Of a stretch of DNA of 64,000 nucleotides, positions 47,301 through 61,300 are shown one piece after another; position 1 is the first letter of the stretch, and the number at the start of each line of letters is the position of its first letter. The translations under genes were made by a program, and so were the position numbers. The stretch lies in contig CM034613.1 of the NCBI GenBank assembly GCA_020091685.1, positions 2,952,845 through 3,016,844 of the forward strand, read 5' to 3'. This DNA comes from Lutjanus erythropterus. Its lineage: Eukaryota > Chordata > Actinopteri > Lutjaniformes > Lutjanidae. The notes under the pieces were generated by a model, which worked only from the letters and a program-made list of their open reading frames with translations, had not been told where the DNA came from and did not search any database.

Positions 47301-50300
47301 TGTACTGTGAACCTCAGAGGCAATCCCAGCACGCCCTGCTGCGACACAGTCTCCTCAGGGTGCTGGTGCCCGTACGTCCGGGAGCTGGTTCGGACCTCCA
47401 GAACAAGGACCAGGCGCAGACCTCCCCGGTGACTGACAGCCTGCTGCGCTGCCTCTGTCAGCTGGTGCCACACATGCAGGTGACACACTGATGATGGAGT
47501 ACAGTTAGGCAATAATCCACAAGAGGCTGAAGTTAATAACTGCCTCAAATTAATTGCTTTTTAAGGTCATTGTAATAAAGAAATGCAGGCAAAAATTCAA
47601 ATGTTCAACATACCTTTACATAGTGCCCACACGTGATTGATGCACTGAATTTAAAACGTGACCGTGAAACTTTGAAAAGAAAAAAATACCACACAAATGA
47701 GAAATTAAATTTACAAGCAATTAAACATAACTTTGCTCAGTGTAATACTCTCAGTGGTTTAGCTGAGCGCCTTTAGGCAAAGCAGGTTTATTTATATAGC
47801 ACCATTCAGACACAAGGCAATTCAGAGTGCTTTACAGGAGCATAGAAATACATTAAAATAAAATGTTTCAGATCATAAAAACGAAAGCTAAAAGCAAGCC
47901 AATAAAGAGTTAAAACATTACAACCCCATTGCATTTAAAACACATAAAAATAAAAGTGAAAGCAAACAAATAAAAGAACAATAGCTACAGATTATTATTA
48001 CATATCTACTTGAATAGAAAGCTGCAGTAACCAGTAATGTTTTAAGCCCTGATTTAAATGAGCTGACAGTTTCAACCAACCTCAGGTATTCAGGAAGTTT
48101 GTTCCACAGATGGGGAGCAGAGAAACTAAAGTCTGCTTCACCTTGCTTGGTTTTGATCCTGGGAACACTGAGTAAACCTGTTCCAGATGATCTGAGGGGT
48201 CTGGGTGCTTCATAACGTACAAGTAAATCAGAGATGTATTTAGGCCCGAGACCGTTTAGTGCTTTCTAGGCAAGTAATAGGATTTTAAAATCTGTCCTCT
48301 GACACACAGGAAGCCGGTGCAGTGATTTAAGAACTGGTGTAATGTGCTCCACTTTCTTGGTGTCGGTGACTCTGGCAGCAGCGTTCTGGATGAGCTGCAG
48401 CTGTCTGATTGATTTTCTTACTCAGACCTGTGAGGACACCGTTACAATCGTCCAGCCAGCTGAAAATGAAAGCCTGAACACATTTTTCTGTATCTTGTTT
48501 AGACAGAAATCCTGTAATTCTTGATATGTTTTTAAGGTGGACTGATGTGTAGATTTTAGTGTCGTGGATTCAAGAGGGAAGTGAGGGAAAGTAGTGGAGT
48601 AAAAACTAAGAGCGTCACGAGTTGGTGTTGTTGCTGTCGTCCTGTGTGCCGACAGGTGGACAGCGTGGAGGCGGTGCAGGAGCTGCGTGGATTCGTGGAC
48701 GCTCTGCTCCAGGGCTTTATCGTGGCCTCTGAAGAGCGCTGGAGGACCGAGAGAGCCGGGCTGCTCCTGCAGCTGCTCTGTGCCTGCCAGCACTGCCTCA
48801 GCTTAAACGGGGACTGTCGACCTCTTCTCAACTTATTACAGCAGCTCCTGCCTGCCTGCCAACAGGTGACACTGCAACAACGTTTTAGATGATTATTTCT
48901 TTTTAACACACACTACAGTACATTATGTGGGCTCATGTTTAACCTTTATTGTTATTTGCAGGAGCTGCCATTGGACGAGCTGTTGATGGGTGTGGCCCTG
49001 CTCCTGCTGGAGGCCCCTGCAGCTCAGCAGAGTGGCCTACTCACTCTGGGTAAATACATTTATATCTGTTATTGGGCGCTAAGGATAAGACATCCAGTCC
49101 TAGACACTGTCTTATGAATTAGTTCTTACTAAAAATCATCACTGACAGCTTCTTCATGGTAGTAGTGTTAGTGTCACTGTGTTCTGTATTGTATTAGATG
49201 TCAAAAATAAGGACAAAATATTTCAAGACAGGTGATATAAGATATAAGGATGCAAAGAAATGGATTTGTTGTATCTTTTTTGACATACTAATAATTAACT
49301 AAGTGAAAGTTAGACAGGATGTTTCTTGAAGCTGTGGTGGACACAGCTAAGACAAACAGTGGGGAGATTAAAACACGTTTGTGATTTGAAAACAAATTGA
49401 AGTCAGAATAAATGACTGTAAAACAATAAATAAAATGAAAACGCTTTTTCCTTTTTCCCATTTCTCACTGACTTTTTCTCAAAAAATTACTAATTTCTTC
49501 CCTTAATATCACTTGTTTTTTCATGGAATACTGTTGTTATCATTTCCTGGATCATTCTTAAAAACTCAAAATTGCATGAGTATTACTTTGTTCTGTTTCC
49601 CTATAATTAGTTCCAGAGCACAGTTTTCTATCTTCTTAGAGATCATTAAAGTCTGAGCATGCTCTGCATTTAAATGTGGTAAATAAAAAGTGATTTATTC
49701 ATACATTATAAATTCTAATTACAGCTACTATAATCCTTCCTTGCTACAGATTTTCCCATGATGGCACGTCGAAGTCCTCCACTCTTGCTCTGTTGCTAAT
49801 TTAGTTCATTTTTTTTCTCCTACTTTCTCTTGCTTTACAAGCTAATTTGTCCACATGGGTTCTGTAGCCTTCATGGGATTTTTGTCCTGTCCTCGTCTCT
49901 GTCTCACAGCGCTGACATTAGTCTGCGAGCAGGCCGAGCTGTCGCCCTGGTTGAGTCCCGTCCTGGTTCTTCCTGTGCTGCAGCTCCTGTCTTGCTCAGG
50001 CGTCACCGAGGCGCTGGCTGACCGGCGGACTCACACTCTCAACCAAGATCTGGCCCACCGCCTGCTCCGCAGCGTCAGCAGAGAGACGGATAAACGCCGA
50101 CAGGTAACACTGAGGAGGCTTCATTTCTGTCAAAAACAAACACATCTTCATGGATATGTTTGAATGAAAAGATGTAGGAACAAACAAACATTTGCTTTAA
50201 TTTCTTCCTGTCTTTCCTGTTACTCAGTCTCCTCCCCCCCTGGCCCTTCCTCTCAGCTCCTGGTACAACGAGCTCAGCGTAGCTCTGTCCATCCTGCGCA

Positions 50301-53300
50301 AATTGGCAGATGACCCAGCGGCGGCGGCTGATTGGCTGCTGTCCGTCAGCTCGGCCCTGTCGTCGAGCCAGCGCCAGCTCTGCTCCCTCAGCCTCATCGT
50401 GACCCATCTCATCATCACGGGTCAGGAGGACATCTGCCAGCTGGCTCTGAACGCCAGCCAGGCCATCGCTGCAGCCGACCCCTGCCAGGTAGATAATCCA
50501 CCAGGCTTAACGACACAGAGACACGCTCAGATAAAACACTTTCTCCTTCCTCCTGAGCCTTCAATAAATGACTTGAATGTCTGACTTAAGTTAAAACTAA
50601 AATATGCAACACAAATGATGCTAGTTCTGCCCTTTTCCCGCCTGGCAAAATAACCATTTTCCACAAAAGTTTGAGTATTCCTCCTCATAGGAATTTTCAC
50701 ACTATAATAATAAATTACAGCACTGCAATACATTTACCAAAAACAAGAGAGATGGGAGTTCTTATTACATTTTGTAATATTGCACACTGTGTGGAATTTA
50801 TCTTACAAGGCAGCTGGATGCCTCATGCATGAATCCATCTTGCCAGGCTTCAAGTTAACTGTGTTTGCACCAAAAGTGGTGCAGCCAGTGGCACTGGAAC
50901 GTGTTTTGAAGTTGATGGACATCCAGCTTTGGATGATGTAGCGTTAATATGCCAGATGTATTTACTGATCAGACAATGAAGACAGTTCATCTTCCTACCT
51001 TGGCAGCTAAGTTTAGCTATTAGCCACTGGTGCAGGTATTTAATTTGATATTTAACCAACCATTCAACTTATGCAGTTGTGTTCACCATATCAACACTTG
51101 TTGCTGTTTTAGTGGCCATTCTGCAGTTTTCATGGATATGGCTAGCTAGCTATGTAGGGAGATAACAGCCCCATTCTTAGCCCCATGATTGGTCAACTGT
51201 TTATACATTCACAGGTAACAGCTGTCAGTAAGTACAAACATTAGACTCATTCATCACCCACATCATTCTTGCAACTTGATTTTCACAATCTAGTAGTCTG
51301 TTGGACTCGAGTCAGACTTGAATGACAATTATCAACACCTAAGTAACTTTTTAATTGAATGAGGCTGGAAACTGTTACATCATGACTTGTTTAGGACTTG
51401 AAAGTCAAAGTTTAGAATTTGGGACTTGAGTGCAAATACTTGAGACATATTTGCAACTCGCAAAGCAACGACTTTGTTCGGCCTCTACAATCTGTTGAAA
51501 AAATAGAAATCAATGGCGGCAACAGTGAGTAGTGAAAGTAGAAAAGTATAGATGAGTATTGGTTGATAGATATAAAACAAACTGTGGATTGCTGGATTGG
51601 ATCCTTAAATTCATTATTTCATTTACAATATGTTGATGTTTTTTTTACGTTTTGGACAGAATGTGTGTCATTTACATTGGCTTTGAAACTCATACTTAAA
51701 AATGCAAAAACCCTACCTGCCTTCAGCTGTTGTGTTTTCTGCAGTCGTATAAAGAGTGAGTTTTAATCTTACAGACTTACCTCTGACCCCCTGGGACTGT
51801 AAATGGAGTCACCAGCTCCGGAAGATGATGTGAAATATCACATGGTGCTCTAGGCTCCTCATTACCCGGGCTCGTTAGATGCCTCTGAGTATTCCCCTGC
51901 TGGCCTAATTGCTCCCAGAGTGCCACTTGCGCCGGTCGTTTGATGCGATGGTAGAGGGTTATTGGCATATTTGAATCCATTGGATTTCCCTCCTTGCAGT
52001 ATCACATCACCTCACATCTGTCTGATTACACTAACAAACACCTTGTGGGTTTGCAGTGTCTCTTTGTTACAAGAGGTGGATGTAATAAAACTCACAATTA
52101 TGTCATTTATTATTGATTTATTTATGATATTTTATTGATTTGAAGTTTGTGGTTGAGGGTCATCAACAGACTTTTCAGGGAGTTACCTTGAAGAAAAACC
52201 TCTATTTTCTCCTCTGCTCTTTCTCTTCCTCTTGAGCAGGTGAAGTGGTTGCTATGCAACGGCCAAGGTGCAGGGCAGCAGTAAGTGCTTTATGTTAATT
52301 AAAGGCTGCTACACTGCAGAGCTGTTGACTCCATCTATCCAAGGACCCTGACTAGTTCCTATTTTTGACCTCGGCACTAAAGGGAATAATAAAGTGTTAA
52401 CCCTGCATTGTCCTTCATTCCGCTCCATTCTTGTATCCATGAAGCTTTAATCGATCAGCGGGGATCAGAGTGTAAGTGAGCTGGGACTCAGACGTCCATG
52501 ACATGGGTTCAGACCATGAGAGTGGGAGGTGGGACAGTCTATAACATGGAGTGGTTAATCTGTGTGTATTGATACTGTCACCACAGCTCTCCCTGCTGGA
52601 GTTTATCCATATGTACAGGTTTGGCTATGCATCAACAAATATGGTTCTTTTCAGTAGGAGAACGTGCTCCCTGAAGCTTGAAGAATACCAAACTAACATT
52701 TTACAATGATGCAGTCAAATAATTAGAAGTCTGTGTCAAAGAAAAATTGAGTTTTCCCTCTAAACACATTATACATTATAGAAAACACTTGCTGAAAACC
52801 TGAGAACTGTGTAGTACTGAATTGAGGAGTTAGACCATTAAACTGTTATTCACACAGGTTCAGAATTTTTTGGGGAGGCCTGAAATAAGCCTCTCGAACC
52901 GACACACGAACAACACCGCCCCCCCTTCCCCACACCATCCCTAATGGTCAGTTACCTTCAGCGACTCTCTCAGTCCAAATCAGCCCAGCAGTTCACTTCA
53001 GCTCACTTCAGTTCCAACAACCCGACACAGAAGAACGACCTGAAACATGGACGCTCCGTCAGGCAGCTTTATTGGACACGTCCAGACATGTTTGAGCCAC
53101 CAGAGCCAGAGGACGGTGACAGGATGGTATTATTTTTTTCTTCTGTGTCGGGTTGTTGGAGCTGAAGTGAACTGCTGACTGAGAGAGTCGCTGAAGGTAC
53201 ATTTGTAATTGAGCGCTAGGGAGGTTGAATGGAGGGGAGACAGAGTTGTTTGTGTCAGTCTTTGGAGCTTATATAGTGTTGGAGGACCATGGAGTTATTC

Positions 53301-56300
53301 AAGGTAACGGAGCATTTCCTCCCAGCCACTACTGGCTATAACTTCCAGCAAAACCCAGGATACGTCGGATACGTCAGAAAGTAAGAAAGGAAGTAGGCAA
53401 ACCTTACTAAATGCAATATGAATAAAACTTAATTACAGTGGCCTCATCTGTCTGATTTTCTTCAGCCATGGTGCTTATTTAACAATTAAGACACCTCCTA
53501 TGATCCTATGTTACTTCTTGATGATTGTTTTGATGCGAGCCCGAGCGGCAGAACTTACATATTGTGTTGTTAAATGAATAAGATATAAGAGCCTGTATTA
53601 AATTTTGCTAGTTCAAATTAAGTTGAGATATTCTTCATGACAATTGAGGGGCACAAAGAGTTAAAAAAGTGCTAGTCTGCTCTAACTGAGGACCTTTGAG
53701 TCATTGTCTTTATGACAGCTAGAAGAGCAGCAGTAAAGTTAAATATAGGACTGAATTAATTGGTGTTTCTGACAGAATCACCACTGTTGCCGAGCCACAT
53801 TTTCGTTGTCCAATGTTGTGTGTGCTTCCTCTTTCTGCATCCCACACGCAGGCAGTCTAAAATATTATTTGGCTTTTGTTAAAAAAAATATTTTTATAAC
53901 TTTATTGTCTTTATTGTCAGTCCTTCCCAAAGCGTCTAACATCTTGTGGAATATCTGTGCCAGAACAACATGACTTCCAAGAACACCTCTGGAGCGCTCC
54001 TAAATATCAGCACAGTTAGGACTCATTTCCTTTGTTAAGAAAACACTGTTTCTCGTGGTTTTAGGACCAACAATGCATCACTCTGAGAATATTTTGCCAG
54101 TTAGGACTCATTTCCTACTCTGACACGCTTGATACAGTCCCTTGTTTCACTTGGTTGTTTCCTTTATTCAAACTCCCCTGTGTGTCTGCAGGTCCCCTCC
54201 CTGATTCCTGTCCTGTTGTTCAAACTGGGGAGGGAGAAGAATCCAGGCCAGGCTCACGCTGTGCTGAACTGCCTGCCAAACCTCGGGACTCACAAGGTAC
54301 TGAACACCTCTGGCCTCCGCTGTCCTACTTTACAATGAAGATGTCGTGACATGAAATAAACAGACCGCACTTCACAACAAAGTTGAAATACCATGATGAG
54401 AATAAACTTGCAACGTTATTATTATTTTATTCTTAACATTTTGACTTTCTCTCAAACATTTCGTCTTTATTTTTCACATTTCAATGGTACTCTCCACATT
54501 TTAATTTCATTTTCTACATTACAATGTTATTCTTGACATTTTGATTTCATTCTCAATGATAATACTTTATTCTGGACATTTTGACTTTTCAGCCTTTTTT
54601 TGACATTTCAACTTTATTCAACATTGTGACTTAATTCTCGACATTTGGACATAATTTTTGACATTTCAACTTAAGTCTTGCCATGTTGACGTTTCTTTTG
54701 ACGTTTAATACACGGCATTTCAACTTTATTCACACCATTTCAACTTAATTCTCGACATTTCAATGTTAATCTCCACATTTCAACATTGTTCCCAATATGA
54801 TATTTCAACTTTATTCAACATTTTGATTATTGTTGGCATTTTCACTTTATTTTCCAAATCATCCTCTGATCATTTTTTTATGCCTAGCTCTTTGACTCTA
54901 TTCTCAAAATGCAAAACTAACAAATTCTTCTTCTTCTTCTTCTTCTTCTCCTTCTTCTTCTTCTTCTTCTTCCTCCTGACATTTATTTCCCTCATGCCTG
55001 CCATAATTCATCTCTTCTGATGTGAGGATATGCAGGAAGCTCGTTTCGTATGATCTTAACCATTAACACGCACCATGTGCTTTAATGTTCCAGCTCTGTG
55101 TTCCCATGGTGCTGCAGACTCTCCACATGCTGGCCAGCGCCCCCAAGCTGAGAGCAGTGGCAATGCGCCTCATGACTGCTCTTTGGAAGAAACAGGTCTG
55201 TAATAACAAATGGTCATGTAGGCCCTCTTTGTTATTTCATGTGTTTCCTGCGCTGTCTTTTTGTTCGCTTGTAACTGACTCTGTTCCTTCCTTTTAAGGA
55301 TCGGATCTACCCGGAGCTGCAGCGTCTGCTTGGCCAGCAGGACAGTAGGGTGGTGGTGGGGAGGGATGCCCAGTGGGAGCAGATCCTGGCCAGGGCTGCC
55401 TGCCTCAGGGACATCTGCAGAGAGAGGTCAGACCAGCACAAATATTGGACATAATGTGACGGGAAGCGATGCTTTTGTTGAAAGGGGCGGGACACGAGGG
55501 TCCGAGGGATTGAATACGACTGAAAACATCAGTCTGATGGTTTTTATATTTATCTGCGTGTTTGTGTTAAATTAAAATGCAGCTTTCCTTGACTGTATGC
55601 ACTGTAAATAATTTTAGCTTCAATCTGAAAGAGATCGTTAGAATTTTTTTGCAAGTGTGGTTGTATGAGGTACTTATCCATACTAAGTGTATTAGCTACA
55701 GTAGATGGTGGTCGTCACAATCCCAGTTAGGAGAGCCATCATTTTAACCACCTAAAAAAACTATATCAGTTTAAATGTATGCTATATTTAGAATATTATC
55801 ACTCCTTTACCTTGCGTTGCATTTCCAACAAGAAACCACTGTTACATAATCCAAATATTGTTTTCTCCAAAGCCACCAGACTCCTGACCATGATCTCCGC
55901 TTTTTTACTTGAATACCTCATTTTAAGGTTATGTTTCCACATCAGTTTCCCAGATGTGATTTAGAAGATTGCTATATACTATGTGTGTATGTGTGTATCA
56001 GGCCTTACCAGCATGGAGGTGACATGTTGGCTGCCATTACACTCACACTGCACCAGTGCACCAGACCAGACATGGCTACTCCAGCTGCTCTCGCCCTGCA
56101 AGGACTACAGGAGCTGTGTCGGGCAGAGGTCACACACACTCACACTCACACACTCACACACAGCCAGTGTGTTGCACGTACTGTAAAGGTAACCACAGAG
56201 TTTAATGAGGCTTGTCCTGCAGGTTGTGGACATCGTGTCAACCTGGAGAAGTCTTGGTCCTGAGCTAAGCTGCGACTCCCGTCCACTGATGGTCAAAGCC

Positions 56301-58351
56301 ATCGCTGAACTTCTGGCTCTGGTTCCACAGCTCACTGTCAAGTCAGAGGAGTACGAGGTATCTGATCTGCTTCATCAAGGCTTCTGTTTGATGCTGGGAC
56401 TTTGCTGTGGTGTTTTTTGTGTCTTCCTAAATATTTCTAACTTTGAAAAAGTTATCTCTTAATTGTGACTTTCTATCTCATAATTTTTTTTCTCATATTT
56501 TTTTCTTAGCCAGCCATGTTTATATAAGTATATAAACAAAAAGACAGACATAGAAACAGTGTGTCCATATGGACAGATAAACAACTAGAAGAGTACACCC
56601 AGGAGAGTGCAGATCTCCACCAGGCGACAGATGGTGAAGCACCTACTGCAATGCCACCACAGCTGCCAGATGCAACCAGCGGAGATTTGCAAAGTTCTGC
56701 CAGCGTTAATCAGCTGTCCCTCTCTGAAACAAGATCAAACTGAAGCAGTTGTTGATCGCTTGCGCTCCCTAGTGGCCGGTCAGGAAGAGTGCAAAGTCAG
56801 CTGTCGAAAGTGATATAAATAGAGCAGTCAAAAGAATTACTGCCTCACAGTCGTTTGTCTCCACCAACCAGTCAAGTTACAGTTTACATCCATGTCTGTC
56901 CAGACTCATATAGTCTTTGAAGGAATTTAATATGGAACTTATCACTGTATTAACCTGTAACTTAGCAGATTCAGAGAAACTTCTGCAGGTAAGGGGCAAG
57001 GCTGAAAACTAGCACTGAATATAATGACGACATTTTAGGTCATCTTCGCCGTGACATTATAATGTTCAGCTCTTTATCAGTCCTGTGTCCTCTGCCATCA
57101 TGTTTCTCACTGGAAATTATTCACACAAATAACCACATGTATAGTGCCAAAAAAATACACTTAAAACTTTTTATTAATGATATTATGGATTGTCTGTAAA
57201 TTTCTGCAGCGTTGTGTTGAGAAACGTTGTTCTTAAACTGCCGGACTACTTGCAGTTTTTCACAAAGAACCTCACCCCATCCATGGACGCCCCTTTAATA
57301 CCCAATAATGATACTCTCACCTATTCCCACTGAACCTGTTTACCTGTGAATTGTTCCAAACACACGTTCTTTGAGCACCCCACAACTTTCACAGTCTTTT
57401 GTTGCTCCTGTACCAACTTTTTTGAAACATGTTGCAGGCATCTAATTCAGAAAGAGTGTGCATTTACAAAAATCTGTTTTAACATGAAATATCTTGTCTT
57501 TGCACTGTATTCAGTTGAATATAGGTAAAAACATATTTTCTTTTATTGAATTCTGTTTTTATTTTTCAGTTTTACACAGCATCACATTGGTTTTGGGGGT
57601 TTGTATATGTAAATATAAATTTGTATTAAACAAATAAGATACGTTGTCTTAGTGAGCTTTAGAGATGTTGGTAGGTGTATTCTTGAAAAGAGCCAAGCTA
57701 GCTGTGTCTTTATGCTAAGCTAGGCTAATCACATGAGGCTGACGGTGATCTTCTCATGTGACTCTTTGAAACATATCAGCTGATTTCTCCAAATGCTGAA
57801 CTGCCTCTATGGGGCTTTGAGCTGAAAGAACCTGTTTGGGTCACTGCTGGGTGCTGTAATATGACTGAGTATATCTCAGTGAAGTGTGCAGTCATCTGTT
57901 CAGAAGTCTAAACGGAAATAATGTGAGAAGCAAGCAGGAATGAATGCTCCTGAGCTTCTAATGTGAAGGATGGAGGGCTTCTTTGGATTAAACAAAAGAC
58001 TCTTTTGATAATCACAGTAAAAAGAAAATGAGTCAGAAAACCTTCAGCTGCTGATGATCACCAGGGGCCTGAAACTTGTTTTGTAACCTATAATTAACAC
58101 TGGCTAAATGAAACAACAGCTTATCTTTGGAGAACCTTGAATCTCACTCTTTTTTTAAATATTTTGTTACTTATTAATATGATACCAGACTTTGCTGATA
58201 GCCATGATTTGCAGGTGGTGTTTTTGAATATTAGGAAGTTACTGTAAAATAAAAATCCTTTTATCTCTGTTTTTACAGAAACTGAAAGAGGAGGTGGTCA
58301 GCTTTCTCTGGAATTATGCTGTGAGCAAGGTCTGTGTACTGAAGATATCTG

Positions 58352-58385
<34 letters not shown>

Positions 58386-61300
58386 ATAACCCCGAGTCTG
58401 CGGTTGCCTTGACTGAGGATTTTTTGCCATCATTTAGAGTATTTTCAAAGGTTTTGACAAATAATTCAGAATACTTTTTTGTATTAAACACCCAGTACAT
58501 TAATAAAGCTGAGCTAATAGTTCATTTTATCTTAAAATGACTATTTGTCACAGTTTCGCTTTTACAGCCCTAAAAGTCATCTCAGAATCCAGTCAGATAT
58601 TCGTCTCTGCAAAAACATCTTCTACACCTCCTACAGTGTGTTTATATGTCAAATTTTGAATCATTTATCTAGCTGCAAACCTCTGAAATATCTGTGCGTG
58701 CGTGTGTGTGTTTACTTGTAACAGGATCCAGAGGTGGCCAGCTGTGGCTACAAGGCTTTGGCAGATTTTCCTGAGGCGGTCCACACAATAAATCTCCTTC
58801 CTGAGGCAGTAAGACTCCCACTACACTCTCCTGACAGTCTCAACTCTAAACTTTACCTTCTACACTGAAGATTTTCTCTCTCCATACAGCTCATATTAGC
58901 TGATTTTCCCTCTGAGAACTTCATGCAAATTCTTATTAGAAAAATGTATGTTTTCGTGAAACTTAGCATTTGAATGAACAATTACTGGCCAAGGGGACTT
59001 GCAGCCAAGCATATTTTTTACTGGTCAAAATGTCTGTATAGTGGGTATATATTTTGTATTTAATTTTGAAAAAAATGCTGCAGTAAATTAACTTGAAAAT
59101 GATCACAGAGGCACAGAGTGACCTTTTGTGCAAGAATACAGTTGAATTTGCTGACAGTTAAATACAATGTTTATACAGGATTTTTAAAATCTGCCTAAGT
59201 CAAACTGATTTTAACACCATCGCTATTAAAAATAATTTAGTGTACAGACAAGTTTACAGACAAGGTAAGGTTGTATAACACCTGTGTTATACTTCACTAA
59301 ACTGTTCTAACAATTGTTTTGTTCATTTAGATTTTGCTCAGGTCACCCTGAATGTTTGAATAAGTTTCAATCTCATATTATGGGCTGTAATAATCATGAT
59401 GTGCTCTGTTTGGTGCTGTCTAGGCCAGACCAGCTACAAAGCTCCCTGAAAATGAGGAGGATGAACAGGAGAAGGAGAAAGAGGAGGAGGAAGAGAAGGA
59501 TCTCTCCATCCCAGGGTCATCTTATGTGAAGCTGCTGGCTCTCACCCCTGCGTCTGTCCTACCAGGTAGATTACAGAATTACACACATGGCGTGGTCAGA
59601 GGTGAAGCTTCAGAATGGCGGGGCCAAGCACAACTGTTAATGTTCATGGTGGGAAGCCAGTGAGGGATCATGATCCGGGAAGCACTCTCATCTTGCTTCT
59701 CTTTTTCTCCTCAGCCTTCGAGCTCTTCCTGACCTCACTGGTGAAGCAGGAGATGAGTCAGATGCCCCGGGGAGTGTACTTCTCTGCTCTGAGGGGGGGC
59801 AAGCTGCGCTCAGACCAGGGTAAAACAGTGGCAGGGATTCCATCATTCATGCTGAAGACCTATGAAAAAAACAAGCAGCCCGGCCTGAAGCCCGGACTAG
59901 CAGGTGATTAAATCCATCCAGTTGACCTGTGTAAAGTTGAAGATTACTCTTTACTTGCTTTGTGTTAAATTGCATTATACTGTATGGATATTTATGTTAT
60001 TGTGTCCACCCACATCACAGGATGACGAGATAGGGTGCTTCCAAAAGTTATTTTTGTGTCTTCAACATGAAAAGTCGTTCGTTGTTAAATTTTGCATTTA
60101 TACAGTGGTTTGGTTGTCGATACATTTCATCTAACTAACTAACCCAGCTCATATCTACATGTTCCCAAACCCCAGATCTGTTTTGTGTTTCCACCACAGA
60201 AAATACTCTTAAATTTAGGCAGGGCTTTGAGTCTAAACCCCTTCACTTTTCCAGCTATTGGGAAAAAACAGATAAGACCTTTCTTGGTGTTGAGAAGCTG
60301 CAGCATTTATTAACCGACACACTGTAACCTGAACTGTACATTTACTGCCAGAGTGACAACTTACTGCTGGCCTTTTCCTCTGCTCCTCTTGGATTCACCA
60401 TCACTTTTCTGCTACTTGTTCAACTACACACTCAATATCCCCACACATGATTTGTGTACTTTCTTCTCTGTATGTGGTTGTTTATTAGTCTAAAACAAGG
60501 GGACAAACTTTATTTGAGAAAAGGCTACAAGTAGCAAGATAAAAGACTGCTTAAAAAAAGGTGAGTTTTGGAAAGTCTACATCAGTCTACTACATTGCTA
60601 ATTAGCTAGCAAGCATTAGTTAATGTTAGCAAATTGCTACCTAACTTGCTAACGATTAATGTAGGTTAGCTAGTTAGTATTTTGATAATATTAGCTAACT
60701 TAAAATGTGAACGTGTGTGGCGTTTACAGGTCCCCCAGCAACAATCATCATGGTTTTAGCTTAGCATAGAGAATATCTAAGTGCATGAAACTGGAAAGGA
60801 AGAAGGTTGACTGAGGTACCAAGCTTGCTCAGTAGTACGTTCATGTGCTCCTTGGATGGTCCCTTTTTCTGAGATTGGAAGTGTTTTTTCCAATTTTGAT
60901 GTTTTCATGTGCTTTTAAGTCATAGCATGGAAACAACATGGATGCTATGCACATATAGGGTACTAAGTGGAGAGTAGGGGGCTTATTATCAGGGTTAATG
61001 CTAATAAATAATATTTCTTATTAATCTAGGTCACTCTATGTGGACAGCAACTAACAGTTTCAACTTAATACCATATTTGAAATCTAAAAAAATGACACAC
61101 AGTATGTGAATTAATAAAAAAGCAATCAACCAAACAATTTGGCTTGTTCACTGTATTTCTGCATACATGACATCAACAGACAACAACTTGGCAACTCGTG
61201 TAGCAAAATTTTCTTCCAACTTTCCGAGCTGCAGCAGGCCGCCCTGATAAACCTGCTGTGCACTACCTGCTCAGCAGCACAGAACAGACAGACACAGAGA

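Larger units (their letters stand above)
54297..55093 (+). other. FOCAD intron 12
   Basis: About 0.8 kb, mostly a degenerate 20-bp minisatellite (54412-54860) and a (TTC)n tract (54925-54975). Confidence 0.9.

Noticed and set aside
48422-48909. Minus-strand open frames across FOCAD exon 8
   Set aside because: They are antisense shadows of exon 8 joined to the antisense LINE.
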